A stretch of 64,000 nt of DNA from Zobellia amurskyensis (GTDB lineage Bacteria; Bacteroidota; Bacteroidia; Flavobacteriales; Flavobacteriaceae). Of this stretch, positions 16,529-25,526 are shown one piece after another; the first letter of the stretch is position 1, and each line of letters begins with the position of its first letter. The position numbers and the translations under genes are program-made. The stretch lies in the NCBI RefSeq assembly GCF_009725985.1, contig NZ_RCNR01000005.1, positions 122,177-186,176 on the forward strand, given 5' to 3'. A model generated the notes under the pieces. The model saw nothing but the letters and a program-made list of their open reading frames with translations, searched no databases and was not told where the DNA came from.

Positions 16529-18954
16529 CATACTTTAAAATAGCTTGGCGAAGTTTAAAAAAGCAACCCTTTTTTACATTTCTCAACACTTTTGGCCTTT
16601 CCATAGGTATGGCTGGGGCGTTGCTTATTTCGTTATACATTTATGATGAAATGAATTATGACACCATGTTTGCAGATGCAAAACGTATCTACAGAATAAA
16701 TGTAGATATAAAGTTTGGTGGAGAAGCTAGAGAGCTTGCCGTTACTCCGGCTCCTTTGGCCACAGCACTAAGAAGTGACTTCTCAGAGATAGAAGCAGTT
16801 ACCCGATTTAGAACTTGGGGCAGTGCTTTGTTGAGAAAAGTAAATGCAGATGCCAACGTAAAAGAAGAGCAAACTACTTTTGTTGACCCGAGCTTTTTTG
16901 ACATGTTCGGAATTGATCTTTTAGCTGGAGACAGGAACACTGCTCTAGAACGGCCTAATACATTAATTCTAACCAAAACTGCCGCCGAAAAGCATTTCGG
17001 AATTAATAAAGCCATAGGTCAAAATGTACGATTCAACAATGACAAAATCTATACTGTAACGGGAGTCATTGATGACTTTCCTCAGAACTCTTTTTTAAGA
17101 AACCATACAGTTTTTATGTCAATGCTTAGTTATGCAGATTCTGAAATAGTGAATTGGGGCGGCAACAATTATCAAACCTTTATTAAACTTATTCCCAACG
17201 CCGATATTAACGACATCCAAGCTCCATTGCGAGGGTTTTTAGGGAAATATGTTATACCAGGAGTGCAGCAGTTCATACCAGGTGTAACAGAAGAACAGCT
17301 TAAGGTTGCGGGAGATTATTTAGTCTACAGCACCATCCCGTTGACAGATATTCATTTAAACTCCCATAGAGTAGCAGAAGTAAGTGCTAATAATGACATT
17401 CAAAGTATATACATCCTCTCTTTTATTGCAGTCTTTCTTATAGTTTTGGCTGCGGTTAATTTTATGAACCTCTCTACTGCACAATCTTTGAAAAGAGCTA
17501 AAGAAGTAGGTGTCCGAAAAACTTTAGGTTCAAACAAAACAGAATTGATAAGGCAATTTTTAGTAGAATCAGGATTAATCACTTTTTTATCCCTAGCATT
17601 GGCAACGGTAATGGCGGTAGTTGCATTGCCCTTTTTTAATTCATTAGCGGATAAGGACATTTCAATTCCATTTCTAAGTCCCATTTTCTGGTTAATTTTG
17701 ATAGGCTCGGTCATTTTACTAGGACTATTTTCAGGGGGTTATCCAGCATTTTTTATGTCTAGATTTAGCCCCGTAAAAGTACTTAAAGGCGGAGGCCAGA
17801 GTAGCGTTGGTGGTGGAAATGTAAGAAACTCACTAGTTGTTTTCCAGTTTAGTATTTCCGTTTTTTTAATTGTAAGCACATTGGTAGTTTATCAACAATT
17901 AAAATTCATTCAAGGTAAAGATTTAGGATTTTCAAAAGACCAAGTACTTATTGTGAATGATGTGTTTGTAACCGGTAATAAAGCAAACACCTTTAAAGAG
18001 GAGATAAAGCAATTAGGGTTTGTAAAAAATGCTACTTTAAGCAGCTATTTCCCAACACCTTCTAATCGTAGCGACACTACTTTCAAACCTGAGGAAGGCA
18101 ACTCCTCGCACGAAAATGCTATCAGTATGCAAACGTGGAACGTAGATTATGATTACGTTTCTACCATGGATTTCAAAATGGTTGCAGGTAGAGATTTCAA
18201 TAGAGAAGTAGGGAACGATTCCACCAATATCATTGTAAACGAAACAGCCGTTGCCAATATGGGTTTCTCTCCAGAAGAAGCGTTAGGCAAAAGATATACA
18301 TCAACTTTAGGTGAAGAAAATCCACAGTATTTTACGATTATCGGAGTAGTAAAAGATTTTCATTTTGACACTTTAAAAGAAGGCATTGAGGCACTTAGTT
18401 TACGGTTGCAAGGGCAAAAAAATGCTATGGCAATAAAGTTAGAAGCGGGTAATTTTTCTAATTCCATATCAAGTATAGAAAGAGTATGGAATACGGTTGC
18501 TCCCGGACAACCTTTTGATTACTATTTCATGGAAGATTCCTTTAATGACACCTACCAAGCTGAGCAGCGATTGGGTAAAATCTTCATCATCTTTACCATT
18601 TTATCTATTCTCATTGCCTGTTTAGGACTGTTTGGATTAGCAGCTTTCAATGCAGAAAAACGAACCAAAGAAATTGGAATACGGAAAGTATTGGGAGCAA
18701 GTATCCGTCAAATAAGCTATAAGTTATCGTTAGACTTTTTAAAGTTGGTGGCTATTTCAATTCTTATTTCTCTTCCCCTAGGCTGGTTTATAATGAATAA
18801 ATGGCTTGAAGATTTTTCATATCGTATAGACATTTCTTGGTGGGTGTTCGTTCTTGCAGCGGTCTTAGCTATTGTAATTTCAATTATTACAGTCGGGTAT
18901 CAAAGTATAAAAGCAGCCATTGCCAATCCTGTAAAAAGCTTACGTACGGAATAA
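16519..18954 (+). CDS. MacB/FtsX-type ABC permease 2
   Basis: The 811-residue double-FtsX permease starts FKTYFKIAWRSLKKQP. The first FtsX signature reads NLSTAQSLKRAKEVGVRKTL and the second AFNAEKRTKEIGIRKVLGAS; the two periplasmic domains lie at about 45-280 and 440-670. Sequence identity with permeases 1 and 3 is moderate across the body but very high at the last ten residues (ANPVKSLRTE) and the first codons. The gene is precisely bordered by near-identical 77-bp direct repeats. It probably forms part of the same transporter complex, as homo- or heterodimer with its neighbours. Confidence 0.92.
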   Translation: MFKTYFKIAWRSLKKQPFFTFLNTFGLSIGMAGALLISLYIYDEMNYDTMFADAKRIYRINVDIKFGGEARELAVTPAPLATALRSDFSEIEAVTRFRTWGSALLRKVNADANVKEEQTTFVDPSFFDMFGIDLLAGDRNTALERPNTLILTKTAAEKHFGINKAIGQNVRFNNDKIYTVTGVIDDFPQNSFLRNHTVFMSMLSYADSEIVNWGGNNYQTFIKLIPNADINDIQAPLRGFLGKYVIPGVQQFIPGVTEEQLKVAGDYLVYSTIPLTDIHLNSHRVAEVSANNDIQSIYILSFIAVFLIVLAAVNFMNLSTAQSLKRAKEVGVRKTLGSNKTELIRQFLVESGLITFLSLALATVMAVVALPFFNSLADKDISIPFLSPIFWLILIGSVILLGLFSGGYPAFFMSRFSPVKVLKGGGQSSVGGGNVRNSLVVFQFSISVFLIVSTLVVYQQLKFIQGKDLGFSKDQVLIVNDVFVTGNKANTFKEEIKQLGFVKNATLSSYFPTPSNRSDTTFKPEEGNSSHENAISMQTWNVDYDYVSTMDFKMVAGRDFNREVGNDSTNIIVNETAVANMGFSPEEALGKRYTSTLGEENPQYFTIIGVVKDFHFDTLKEGIEALSLRLQGQKNAMAIKLEAGNFSNSISSIERVWNTVAPGQPFDYYFMEDSFNDTYQAEQRLGKIFIIFTILSILIACLGLFGLAAFNAEKRTKEIGIRKVLGASIRQISYKLSLDFLKLVAISILISLPLGWFIMNKWLEDFSYRIDISWWVFVLAAVLAIVISIITVGYQSIKAAIANPVKSLRTE

Positions 18955-18999
18955 GTAAAAACATCAATCAAATCAAAAAAACGGGAACCATGTTCAAAA
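18922..18999 (+). repeat. Direct repeat copy 2 at permease 2/permease 3 junction
   Basis: This is the second copy of the junction repeat found at 16452-16528. The similarity continues through non-coding spacer, so it is not explained by protein conservation alone. A weaker relative of the spacer precedes permease 1 (about 14026-14065). Confidence 0.85.
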
Positions 19000-21389
19000 A
19001 CTATTTAAAAATCGCTTGGCGAAACCTTTTAAAAAACAAAGGTTATTCCGCCATCAATATTGGAGGCCTCGCCCTAGGCATGGCCGTAACACTTATCATT
19101 GGGTTATGGGTTAATGACGAACTTTCATACAATGATTATTTCAGCAAAAAGGACCGTATTTCCCAAGTATTTCAATCACAGACCTTTAATGGGAATACGA
19201 GCACAGGACCTGCCATACCACGTCCTTTAGAAATGGGACTTCGAAATGGCTACATGGACAACTTTAAACATTTGGTCATGTCTTCTTGGAACAACCCGCT
19301 CTATCTGAACTACAAAGAAAAGAGTCTTTCCAAAACAGGAAACTTTATGCAAGAAGAGGCCCCTGAACTACTAGACTTAAAAATTCTAAAAGGTGAAAAA
19401 AATGGATTGAGAAAAATAAATTCCATTATGCTTTCTGAGAGTGTTGCCAATGCCCTCTTTGGAGACGAAGACCCAATAGGAAAGGTCGTTAAGGCCAATA
19501 GTCAATATGATATGGAGGTTACCGCAATCTATGAGGATATCCCAATGAACAATTCGTTTCATGATTTAGAGTTTATCATGCCTTGGGAAAAATACCTTAC
19601 CGTTTTTGAGTGGATAAAAAATGCGGAAGACCAATGGGGCAATAACTCTTTCCAAATGTTTGTAGAGCTTGCCGATAACACAACTACAGATCAGGTAACC
19701 GCCAGTATAAAAGATGTCAAAAAAAATCTTAATAAAGAAACGGCAGAGTTTAACCCGCAGTTGTTCTTGTTCCCCATGAAAGATTGGTATCTACGCGATA
19801 GTTTTGAAAACGGTAAACAGGTAGGTGGGCGTATAAAGTACGTATGGTTGTTCGGTATTATTGGCGCCTTTGTATTGCTTTTGGCTTGCATCAATTTTAT
19901 GAACCTGAGTACCGCTCGTTCTGAAAAACGAGCAAAGGAAGTTGGTATCAGAAAATCCATTGGATCACACCGAAATCAGTTGATATATCAGTTTTTAAGC
20001 GAGTCTTTTTTGGTAGTCCTTTTTGCTTTTGGCATTGCATTATTCATTGTTTTGTTATCGTTGGATGGGTTTAATGACTTGGCTAGAAAAGAAATAACGT
20101 TTCCTTGGAGCAACTCATTCTTTTGGCTAATTTCCTTTTTGTTCGTTCTATTCACTTCGCTATTGGCAGGTAGTTACCCTGCCCTCTATTTATCGTCCTT
20201 TAAACCGGTAGACGTACTAAAAGGCACCATGACCACAGGTAAGTACGCGGGTCTCCCGCGAAAAATTCTGGTAGTATTACAGTTCACCGTCTCCGTTGCA
20301 TTCATTATTGGTACGGTAATCGTAATGCAGCAAATCAATTATGCAAAAAACCGGCCGGTAGGGTATGATAAAGAAGGCTTAATACAAATACCGACCATGA
20401 GCCAAGATTTTCAAGGCAAATATGATTTAATGCGGAGAGAATTTTTAGAATCGGGAGCTGCAATAGAAATGTCCGCTTCCAGTAGCCCTACAACCCAAAT
20501 ATGGTCTAATAGAAGTGGTTTTAACTGGGAAGGGAAACCAGATGGTTTTCAAGAAGACTTAGCATGGACAGAAGTTACCCCAGAATATGCAAAATCTTTA
20601 AATCTTAAAATTCTTGATGGACGAGATTTCTCAAGAGAATTCGCCACAGACTCAAGTGCCATATTAATAAACGAATCAGCGGTTAAGCATATGGGGCTAA
20701 CTGATCCAGTAGGCAAATATCTTAGGGATGACGACACAGAGGACCCTAACCCACCTTTAAAAATTATAGGGGTAGTACAAGATATGATTGCCAGCTCTCC
20801 TTATGAACCAGTCAAACAAGGTATCTATGCCTACGATAAAGAAGGGAACGTTAGCTTTTACAACCTTCGCCTTAATCCAGACAATAGCGCAAGTGAAAAT
20901 ATCACTACCATAGAGGGGGTATTCCAATCTCATTTTCCGGACATTCCGTTTCAATATGACTTTGTAGATGCTGAATACGGAGAGAAATTTGCTGCAGAAG
21001 AACGCATAGGAACTTTATCGGCAATTTTTACAGCATTGGCCATTTTAATCAGCTGTTTGGGCTTGTTTGGGCTTACCTCTTTTGTGGCAGAGCAACGACA
21101 GAAAGAAATAGGTGTTAGAAAGGTACTTGGAGCTTCGGTCTTTAACGTTTGGAACATGCTATCCAAAGACTTCCTAAAACTTGTGGCCATCTCTTGCTTT
21201 ATTGCCGTACCAATCTCATACTATGTCATGAACGGTTGGCTACAGGATTATCCTTATAGGGTGATACTGGAATGGTGGATTTTTGTTCTCGCCGTAATCG
21301 GTGCATTGGCTATAACTATCCTCACTGTTAGTTTTCAAGCCATAAAAGCTGCAAACTCAAATCCGATCAAAAGTTTGAGAATGGAGTAA
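18990..21389 (+). CDS. MacB/FtsX-type ABC permease 3
   Basis: The protein has 799 residues from the ATG at 18990. A longer open frame exists upstream, but it overlaps permease 2 and the extra residues are not family-like, whereas FKNYLKIAWRNLLKNKG is the conserved start. The architecture again has two FtsX modules, with signatures NLSTARSEKRAKEVGIRKSI and SFVAEQRQKEIGVRKVLGAS and a C-terminus SNPIKSLRME. The first periplasmic domain is more divergent than in permeases 1 and 2. The second ABC ATPase follows after 30 bp. Confidence 0.92.
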   Translation: MFKNYLKIAWRNLLKNKGYSAINIGGLALGMAVTLIIGLWVNDELSYNDYFSKKDRISQVFQSQTFNGNTSTGPAIPRPLEMGLRNGYMDNFKHLVMSSWNNPLYLNYKEKSLSKTGNFMQEEAPELLDLKILKGEKNGLRKINSIMLSESVANALFGDEDPIGKVVKANSQYDMEVTAIYEDIPMNNSFHDLEFIMPWEKYLTVFEWIKNAEDQWGNNSFQMFVELADNTTTDQVTASIKDVKKNLNKETAEFNPQLFLFPMKDWYLRDSFENGKQVGGRIKYVWLFGIIGAFVLLLACINFMNLSTARSEKRAKEVGIRKSIGSHRNQLIYQFLSESFLVVLFAFGIALFIVLLSLDGFNDLARKEITFPWSNSFFWLISFLFVLFTSLLAGSYPALYLSSFKPVDVLKGTMTTGKYAGLPRKILVVLQFTVSVAFIIGTVIVMQQINYAKNRPVGYDKEGLIQIPTMSQDFQGKYDLMRREFLESGAAIEMSASSSPTTQIWSNRSGFNWEGKPDGFQEDLAWTEVTPEYAKSLNLKILDGRDFSREFATDSSAILINESAVKHMGLTDPVGKYLRDDDTEDPNPPLKIIGVVQDMIASSPYEPVKQGIYAYDKEGNVSFYNLRLNPDNSASENITTIEGVFQSHFPDIPFQYDFVDAEYGEKFAAEERIGTLSAIFTALAILISCLGLFGLTSFVAEQRQKEIGVRKVLGASVFNVWNMLSKDFLKLVAISCFIAVPISYYVMNGWLQDYPYRVILEWWIFVLAVIGALAITILTVSFQAIKAANSNPIKSLRME

Positions 21390-21419
21390 ATAAGGCGACA
21401 ACAATAAAAAACAGAACAT

Positions 21420-22082
21420 ATGCTACTTCAACTAAACAATATCTTTAAATGGGTTCAACAAGGCGGGCAAAGGGTTTTCTTGTTGAAGGACATCAATCTT
21501 CAAGTAGAAGAAGGAGAGTTTATTTCTATCATGGGACCTTCTGGCTCGGGAAAATCAACTTTACTGAACGTCATTGGAATGTTAGATGATTTTGATGAAG
21601 GCGAATATAGTTTTCTTGATGATCCCATTCATCAACTGAAAGAAAAGCATAGGGCCAAATTATACAAGGAGTACATTGGCTTTGTTTTTCAGTCCTATCA
21701 TTTAATCGATGAATTAACCGTCTATGAAAACCTGGAAATGCCTTTGCTTTACAAAAAACATTCCGGTGCCGAACGTAAAGCCATGGTAGCAGATATGTTA
21801 GATCGTTTTAATATTGTTGGCAAGAAAGACCTGTTCCCAGCACAATTGAGCGGCGGCCAACAACAAATTGTTGGTGTGGCCCGGGCATTGATAACTAAGC
21901 CTAAGCTAATTCTGGCCGATGAGCCCACGGGCAATTTAAATTCCACTCAAGGCGAGGAAATCATGCAACTTTTTAAACAGCTGAATGATGAAGGTGTTAC
22001 CATTATTCAGGTAACACATTCAGAAAAAAATGCGGCTTACGGCAAACGCATCATCAATTTATTGGATGGGAGAATGGTGTAA
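21420..22082 (+). CDS. MacB/LolD-type ABC transporter ATPase (second copy)
   Basis: The 220-residue ATPase has Walker [11 protein letters not shown]-loop [21 protein letters not shown], signature [16 protein letters not shown], Walker [14 protein letters not shown] and H-loop QVTHSEKN. All key residues are present. Compared with the first ATPase of the operon, the segment after the signature (IVGVARA for RVAISRA) is unusual. It is the last gene of the efflux operon, which therefore encodes two ATPases for three permeases. Which ATPase serves which permease cannot be read from the sequence. Confidence 0.92.
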   Translation: MLLQLNNIFKWVQQGGQRVFLLKDINLQVEEGEFISIMGPSGSGKSTLLNVIGMLDDFDEGEYSFLDDPIHQLKEKHRAKLYKEYIGFVFQSYHLIDELTVYENLEMPLLYKKHSGAERKAMVADMLDRFNIVGKKDLFPAQLSGGQQQIVGVARALITKPKLILADEPTGNLNSTQGEEIMQLFKQLNDEGVTIIQVTHSEKNAAYGKRIINLLDGRMV

Positions 22083-22211
22083 ATCTTCTCCCAAAAAAAT
22101 TCACCCTATTTAAAATAATCTAATCCTATCCAACCATTCGACATTTCAATACAAACACTTTAGTTTCTTGCCCTTATGCCGTATCTTTGTTCTTTAGAAT
22201 GATTTTATATA

Positions 22212-23351
22212 ATGAAGATTGATAAAAAAGAAGTTTTAAGGGCACTAGAGAATATTACCGTACCCGGTGAGGGACAAAATATGGTAGAAAGCGGTGCAGT
22301 TAAAAATATACAGATTTTTGGTGATGAGGTTGAGGTAGATATTACCATAGGCAACCCTAGTTTACAAGCTCGGAAAAAGACCGAGGTGGAAATTCTAAAA
22401 ATCATACACCGAGAGGTATACGAAAAAGCGAAGATAAAAATCAACATTAAGGTAGATGCTCCGGCAAAGCCCAAAACCAATGAAATAAAGGGTAAACCTT
22501 TACCGGGTATCCAGAATATCATTGCGGTTGCTTCAGGTAAAGGTGGTGTAGGAAAATCCACAGTTACCGCTAACTTGGCTGTGACCTTGGCTAAAATGGG
22601 CTTTAAAGTAGGAATACTAGATGCAGATATCTACGGACCTTCTATGCCTATTATGTTTGATGTACCTATGGAAAAACCTTTGGCTGTTAATGTTGGCGGT
22701 AAATCCAAGATGAAACCTGTAGAAAATTATGGCGTAAAGCTATTGTCCATTGGTTTCTTTACGCAACCGGATCAAGCGGTTATCTGGCGTGGCCCTATGG
22801 CTGCCAAAGCACTTAACCAAATGATATTTGATGCACATTGGGGCGAGCTAGACTTTATGTTAATTGACCTTCCTCCAGGAACTGGCGATATTCACTTAAG
22901 CATCATGCAGGCAATGCCGGTTACTGGTGCCGTAGTTGTTAGCACGCCTCAGAACGTTGCCTTGGCCGATGCCAGAAAAGGAGTTGCCATGTTTCAGCAA
23001 GAATCCATAAACGTTCCAGTATTGGGAATAGTGGAGAATATGGCCTACTTTACACCTGATGAGCTTCCAGATAACAAGTATTATATTTTTGGTAAGGAAG
23101 GCGCAAAAAATCTGTCTGAAGATTTAAACGTACCTTTCCTAGGAGAGATTCCTTTAGTGCAGAGTATACGGGAGGCTGGCGATGTAGGGAGACCTGCTGC
23201 AATGCAAACGGCAACCCCTGTAGAAAAAGCGTTTGAAGAGATAACAAAAAATGTAGTACAAGAAGTGGTGGGCAGAAATAAAGACCTCCCCCCTACTGAA
23301 GCAATTAAGATAACAACAATGGCAGGTTGTTCTGCCGTTAAGAAAAAATAA
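22212..23351 (+). CDS. mrp: Mrp/NBP35-family P-loop ATPase, iron-sulfur carrier
   Basis: Mrp/ApbC proteins help load Fe-S clusters onto apoproteins. The 379-residue protein has an N-terminal MIP18/DUF59 domain (about 4-85) and the deviant Walker A GKGGVGKST (109-117). DADIYGPSMP and LIDLPPGTGDIHLS follow. The C-P-x-C cluster-binding motif expected after ENM-x-Y-F is absent: the stretch reads ENMAYFTPDELPDNKYYIFG. A lone Cys lies near the C-terminus (MAGCSAV). The NifU-like gene follows after 1 bp, supporting the Fe-S role. The TATCTTTG at 22182-22189 is a likely -7 element. Confidence 0.9.
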   Translation: MKIDKKEVLRALENITVPGEGQNMVESGAVKNIQIFGDEVEVDITIGNPSLQARKKTEVEILKIIHREVYEKAKIKINIKVDAPAKPKTNEIKGKPLPGIQNIIAVASGKGGVGKSTVTANLAVTLAKMGFKVGILDADIYGPSMPIMFDVPMEKPLAVNVGGKSKMKPVENYGVKLLSIGFFTQPDQAVIWRGPMAAKALNQMIFDAHWGELDFMLIDLPPGTGDIHLSIMQAMPVTGAVVVSTPQNVALADARKGVAMFQQESINVPVLGIVENMAYFTPDELPDNKYYIFGKEGAKNLSEDLNVPFLGEIPLVQSIREAGDVGRPAAMQTATPVEKAFEEITKNVVQEVVGRNKDLPPTEAIKITTMAGCSAVKKK

Positions 23352-23352
23352 T

Positions 23353-23595
23353 ATGACATCGGAAGAATTAAAAAAGAATGTAGAAAAAGCGTTAGAAGAA
23401 ATTCGCCCTTTTTTGCAGAGTGATGGAGGAGATATTTCTTTAATTTCCATAGATAACGAAAACTCCGTGAAGGTTCGTTTAGAAGGGGCATGTGTTGGCT
23501 GTACGGTTAATCAGATGACTTTAAAAAGTGGTGTTGAAATGACTATAAAAAAATACGCGCCACAAATTGAAGAGGTAATAAACATTGTTGCTTAA
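23353..23595 (+). CDS. NifU C-terminal-domain protein (Nfu-type Fe-S scaffold)
   Basis: The 80-residue protein consists only of the Nfu domain: QSDGGDISL and then GACVGCTVNQMTLK, with the cluster-binding C47-x-x-C50. Two monomers would share one [4Fe-4S] cluster and deliver it to target enzymes. It lies 1 bp after mrp, so the two are translationally coupled, and the product pairs functionally with the ATPase. Confidence 0.93.
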   Translation: MTSEELKKNVEKALEEIRPFLQSDGGDISLISIDNENSVKVRLEGACVGCTVNQMTLKSGVEMTIKKYAPQIEEVINIVA

Positions 23596-23667
23596 TGCAC
23601 TGATATTTATCACACTTTTACCGATCTTTTATTTTTAGTTTTATCCGAATTATTAATCTAATAACCA

Positions 23668-24726
23668 ATGATCAAAACAGATATATTGATTATTGGAGCT
23701 GGCCCAACAGGGCTTTTTGCCGTTTTTGAGGCAGGCCTGTTACAGCTCAAGTGCCATTTAATAGACGCACTACCACAAGCGGGGGGCCAATGTTCCGAAA
23801 TCTATCCAAAAAAACCAATTTACGATATACCGGGTTTCCCCGAAGTGTTGGCAGGCGATTTGGTGAATAATCTAATGGAACAAATAAAACCTTTTGAACC
23901 TGGTTTCACCTTGGGCGAAAGAGCGCAAACCATAGAAAAGTTAGAAGACGGAACGTTTATAGTAACTACTAACAAAGGAACAAAACACCATGCACCCATT
24001 GTAGCTATCGCTGGTGGCCTGGGCAGTTTTGAACCGCGTAAGCCTCTTCTAGAGAATCTAAAGAAATACGAGGACAATGGTGTTGCCTACATCATAAAAG
24101 ACCCCGAAGTATATCGGGATAAAAAGGTTATCATTGCCGGAGGTGGCGATTCTGCCTTGGATTGGAGCATATTTCTAGCCAATGTGGCTTCGGAAGTCAC
24201 CTTAGTTCACCGTAGAAGTGAATTTAGAGGTGCGCTAGACTCTGTAGAGAAAGTACAGCACCTTAAGAACGAAGGGAAAATAAACCTAATTACGCCGGCA
24301 GAAATCGTTGCTCTTAAAGGTGAAGATACACTAGAGGCCGTTTCCATTAGAAAAACAACAAATCCTAATGAGGATGTTACCTTAGAAGTTGATAATTTTG
24401 TGCCACTTTTTGGTCTTTCTCCCAAATTAGGGCCCATTGCAGACTGGGGCCTTGAGATTGAAAGAAACGCTATAAAAGTAAACACATTCGATTATCAGAC
24501 TAACGTACCGGGAATTTATGCCATTGGTGATGTGAATACCTATCCTGGAAAATTAAAGTTGATTCTCTGTGGTTTTCACGAAGCAACATTAATGTGCCAA
24601 AGTGCGTACCAGCGTATTTATCCTGATAAGAAGTATGTAATGAAATATACAACCGTAGGTGGTGTAACCGGTTTTGACGGAAGTAAAAAAGAAGCACCTA
24701 AGGCGGTTGTGAAAAGTATAAATTAA
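23668..24726 (+). CDS. Ferredoxin/flavodoxin-NADP reductase, thioredoxin-reductase-like type
   Basis: The 352-residue flavoprotein has an FAD-binding GAGPTG (10-15), the segment QAGGQCSEIYP, a second dinucleotide-binding motif GGGDSALDW for NADPH and the C-terminal FAD motif IYAIGDVNTYPGK. It lacks the CxxC of thioredoxin reductase, which places it with the YumC-type ferredoxin reductases. It would transfer electrons between NADPH and a ferredoxin. A [2Fe-2S] ferredoxin gene lies 470 bp downstream, separated from it only by the four-helix-bundle cassette. Confidence 0.9.
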   Translation: MIKTDILIIGAGPTGLFAVFEAGLLQLKCHLIDALPQAGGQCSEIYPKKPIYDIPGFPEVLAGDLVNNLMEQIKPFEPGFTLGERAQTIEKLEDGTFIVTTNKGTKHHAPIVAIAGGLGSFEPRKPLLENLKKYEDNGVAYIIKDPEVYRDKKVIIAGGGDSALDWSIFLANVASEVTLVHRRSEFRGALDSVEKVQHLKNEGKINLITPAEIVALKGEDTLEAVSIRKTTNPNEDVTLEVDNFVPLFGLSPKLGPIADWGLEIERNAIKVNTFDYQTNVPGIYAIGDVNTYPGKLKLILCGFHEATLMCQSAYQRIYPDKKYVMKYTTVGGVTGFDGSKKEAPKAVVKSIN

Positions 24727-24733
24727 GGACTAA

Positions 24734-24770
24734 GGTGTTAGGTGTTAGGTGTTAGGTGTTAGGTGTTAGG
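24734..24770 (+). repeat. Heptanucleotide tandem repeat (GGTGTTA)5
   Basis: There are five perfect units of GGTGTTA followed by GG, preceded by a degenerate unit (GGACTAA at 24727-24733). The repeat begins just after the reductase stop codon and ends 27 bp before the four-helix-bundle gene. A related sequence in the opposite orientation follows that gene. Confidence 0.95.
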
Positions 24771-24797
24771 AAAATATAACTAGCATAATTGAAATAA

Positions 24798-25172
24798 ATG
24801 GCTGTTAAAAAGTTTGAGGACCTATTAGTGTGGCAAAAAGCACAAGATTTTGCTGTAACCATTTACCAAAAATTTTCCGATTCCAAAGACTACTCCTTTA
24901 AAGACCAAATCTTAAGAGCATCCATATCAATTTCAAATAATATTGCCGAAGGTTTTGACAGACGCACAAATCCGGATTTTATTAGATTTTTATATTTTGC
25001 AACGAGTTCAAATAGTGAGGTAAGATCAATGTTGTATTTAGCCGAAAGACTAAGCATGCTAAAAACAGAAGAAACAAATATATTAATTGCACAGTCCAAT
25101 GAAATTTCTAGAATGCTTTACGGACTAATACAATCAATGACATCAATCAAACCAAAGGATACAAATTCCTAA
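24798..25172 (+). CDS. Four-helix-bundle protein, S23/IVS-type family
   Basis: The 124-residue protein carries the family hallmarks: FEDLLVWQKAQDFA at the start, then FKDQILRASISISNNIAEGF, then FIRFLYFATSSNSEVRSMLY. It is predicted all-helical, folding as a four-helix bundle. Relatives are encoded inside intervening sequences of 23S rRNA genes, and Avd proteins of diversity-generating retroelements share the fold. Many free-standing copies of unknown function exist in Bacteroidota. The stop codon lies within a CCTAACCCCTAAC repeat that mirrors the upstream heptad repeat. No reverse transcriptase or transposase is nearby. Function unknown. Confidence 0.9.
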   Translation: MAVKKFEDLLVWQKAQDFAVTIYQKFSDSKDYSFKDQILRASISISNNIAEGFDRRTNPDFIRFLYFATSSNSEVRSMLYLAERLSMLKTEETNILIAQSNEISRMLYGLIQSMTSIKPKDTNS

Positions 25173-25190
25173 CCCCTAACTACTAATCCC
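25168..25190 (-). repeat. Inverted counterpart of the heptad repeat
   Basis: Read on the minus strand this gives GGGATTAGTAGTTAGGGGTTAGG, that is, degenerate GGNGTTA-like units ending in GTTAGGAA, the same end as the upstream array (GTTAGGAAAA). The two therefore form imperfect inverted borders around the four-helix-bundle gene. Confidence 0.55.
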
Positions 25191-25196
25191 TTTTCA

Positions 25197-25526
25197 ATGA
25201 GTGATATAAAAATAAAAATTACCGACCGCGATGGAGTTACCCATGAGGTTGATGCCCCAACCGACATGAACATGAACCTAATGGAGGTTGTTCGCTCTTA
25301 TGAATTAGCTCCCGAGGGTACCATTGGTATCTGTGGCGGTATGGCTATGTGCGCTTCTTGTCAATGTTATGTGGAATCTGACCACAATCTTCCTGAGAAG
25401 TCTGATGATGAAGACGCCATGTTGGCCGAAGCCTTTGATGTTAAGGACAACAGCCGTTTGGGCTGTCAAATCCACATGACTCCTGATTTAGACGGATTAG
25501 CAGTAGAACTGGCTCCCGAGAGCTAG
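25197..25526 (+). CDS. [2Fe-2S] ferredoxin, adrenodoxin type
   Basis: The 109-residue electron carrier has cluster ligands spaced C46-x5-C52-x2-C55 and a distal C90 in RLGCQIHM, the adrenodoxin/vertebrate-type pattern and not the plant type. The C-terminus is acidic, and the body (DLDGLAVELAPE) matches ISC-type ferredoxins. The reductase at 23668 is the natural partner. Its stop codon overlaps the stop of the convergent ABC exporter within one CTAG. Confidence 0.93.
   Translation: MSDIKIKITDRDGVTHEVDAPTDMNMNLMEVVRSYELAPEGTIGICGGMAMCASCQCYVESDHNLPEKSDDEDAMLAEAFDVKDNSRLGCQIHMTPDLDGLAVELAPES

Noticed and set aside
18837..18989. Upstream extension of permease 3
   Set aside because: It overlaps permease 2 by more than 100 bp and lacks family similarity; the ATG at 18990 matches the starts of the other two permeases.
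22068..22092. GGGAGAA/TTCTCCC hairpin after the second ABC ATPase
   Set aside because: It overlaps the end of the gene, has an 11-nt loop and is followed by A residues, not T, so it is not a normal terminator for the operon.
24734..24770. Heptad array as a CRISPR or telomere-like element
   Set aside because: Units of 7 bp without spacers are not CRISPR; the short array is better seen as the border of the adjacent cassette.
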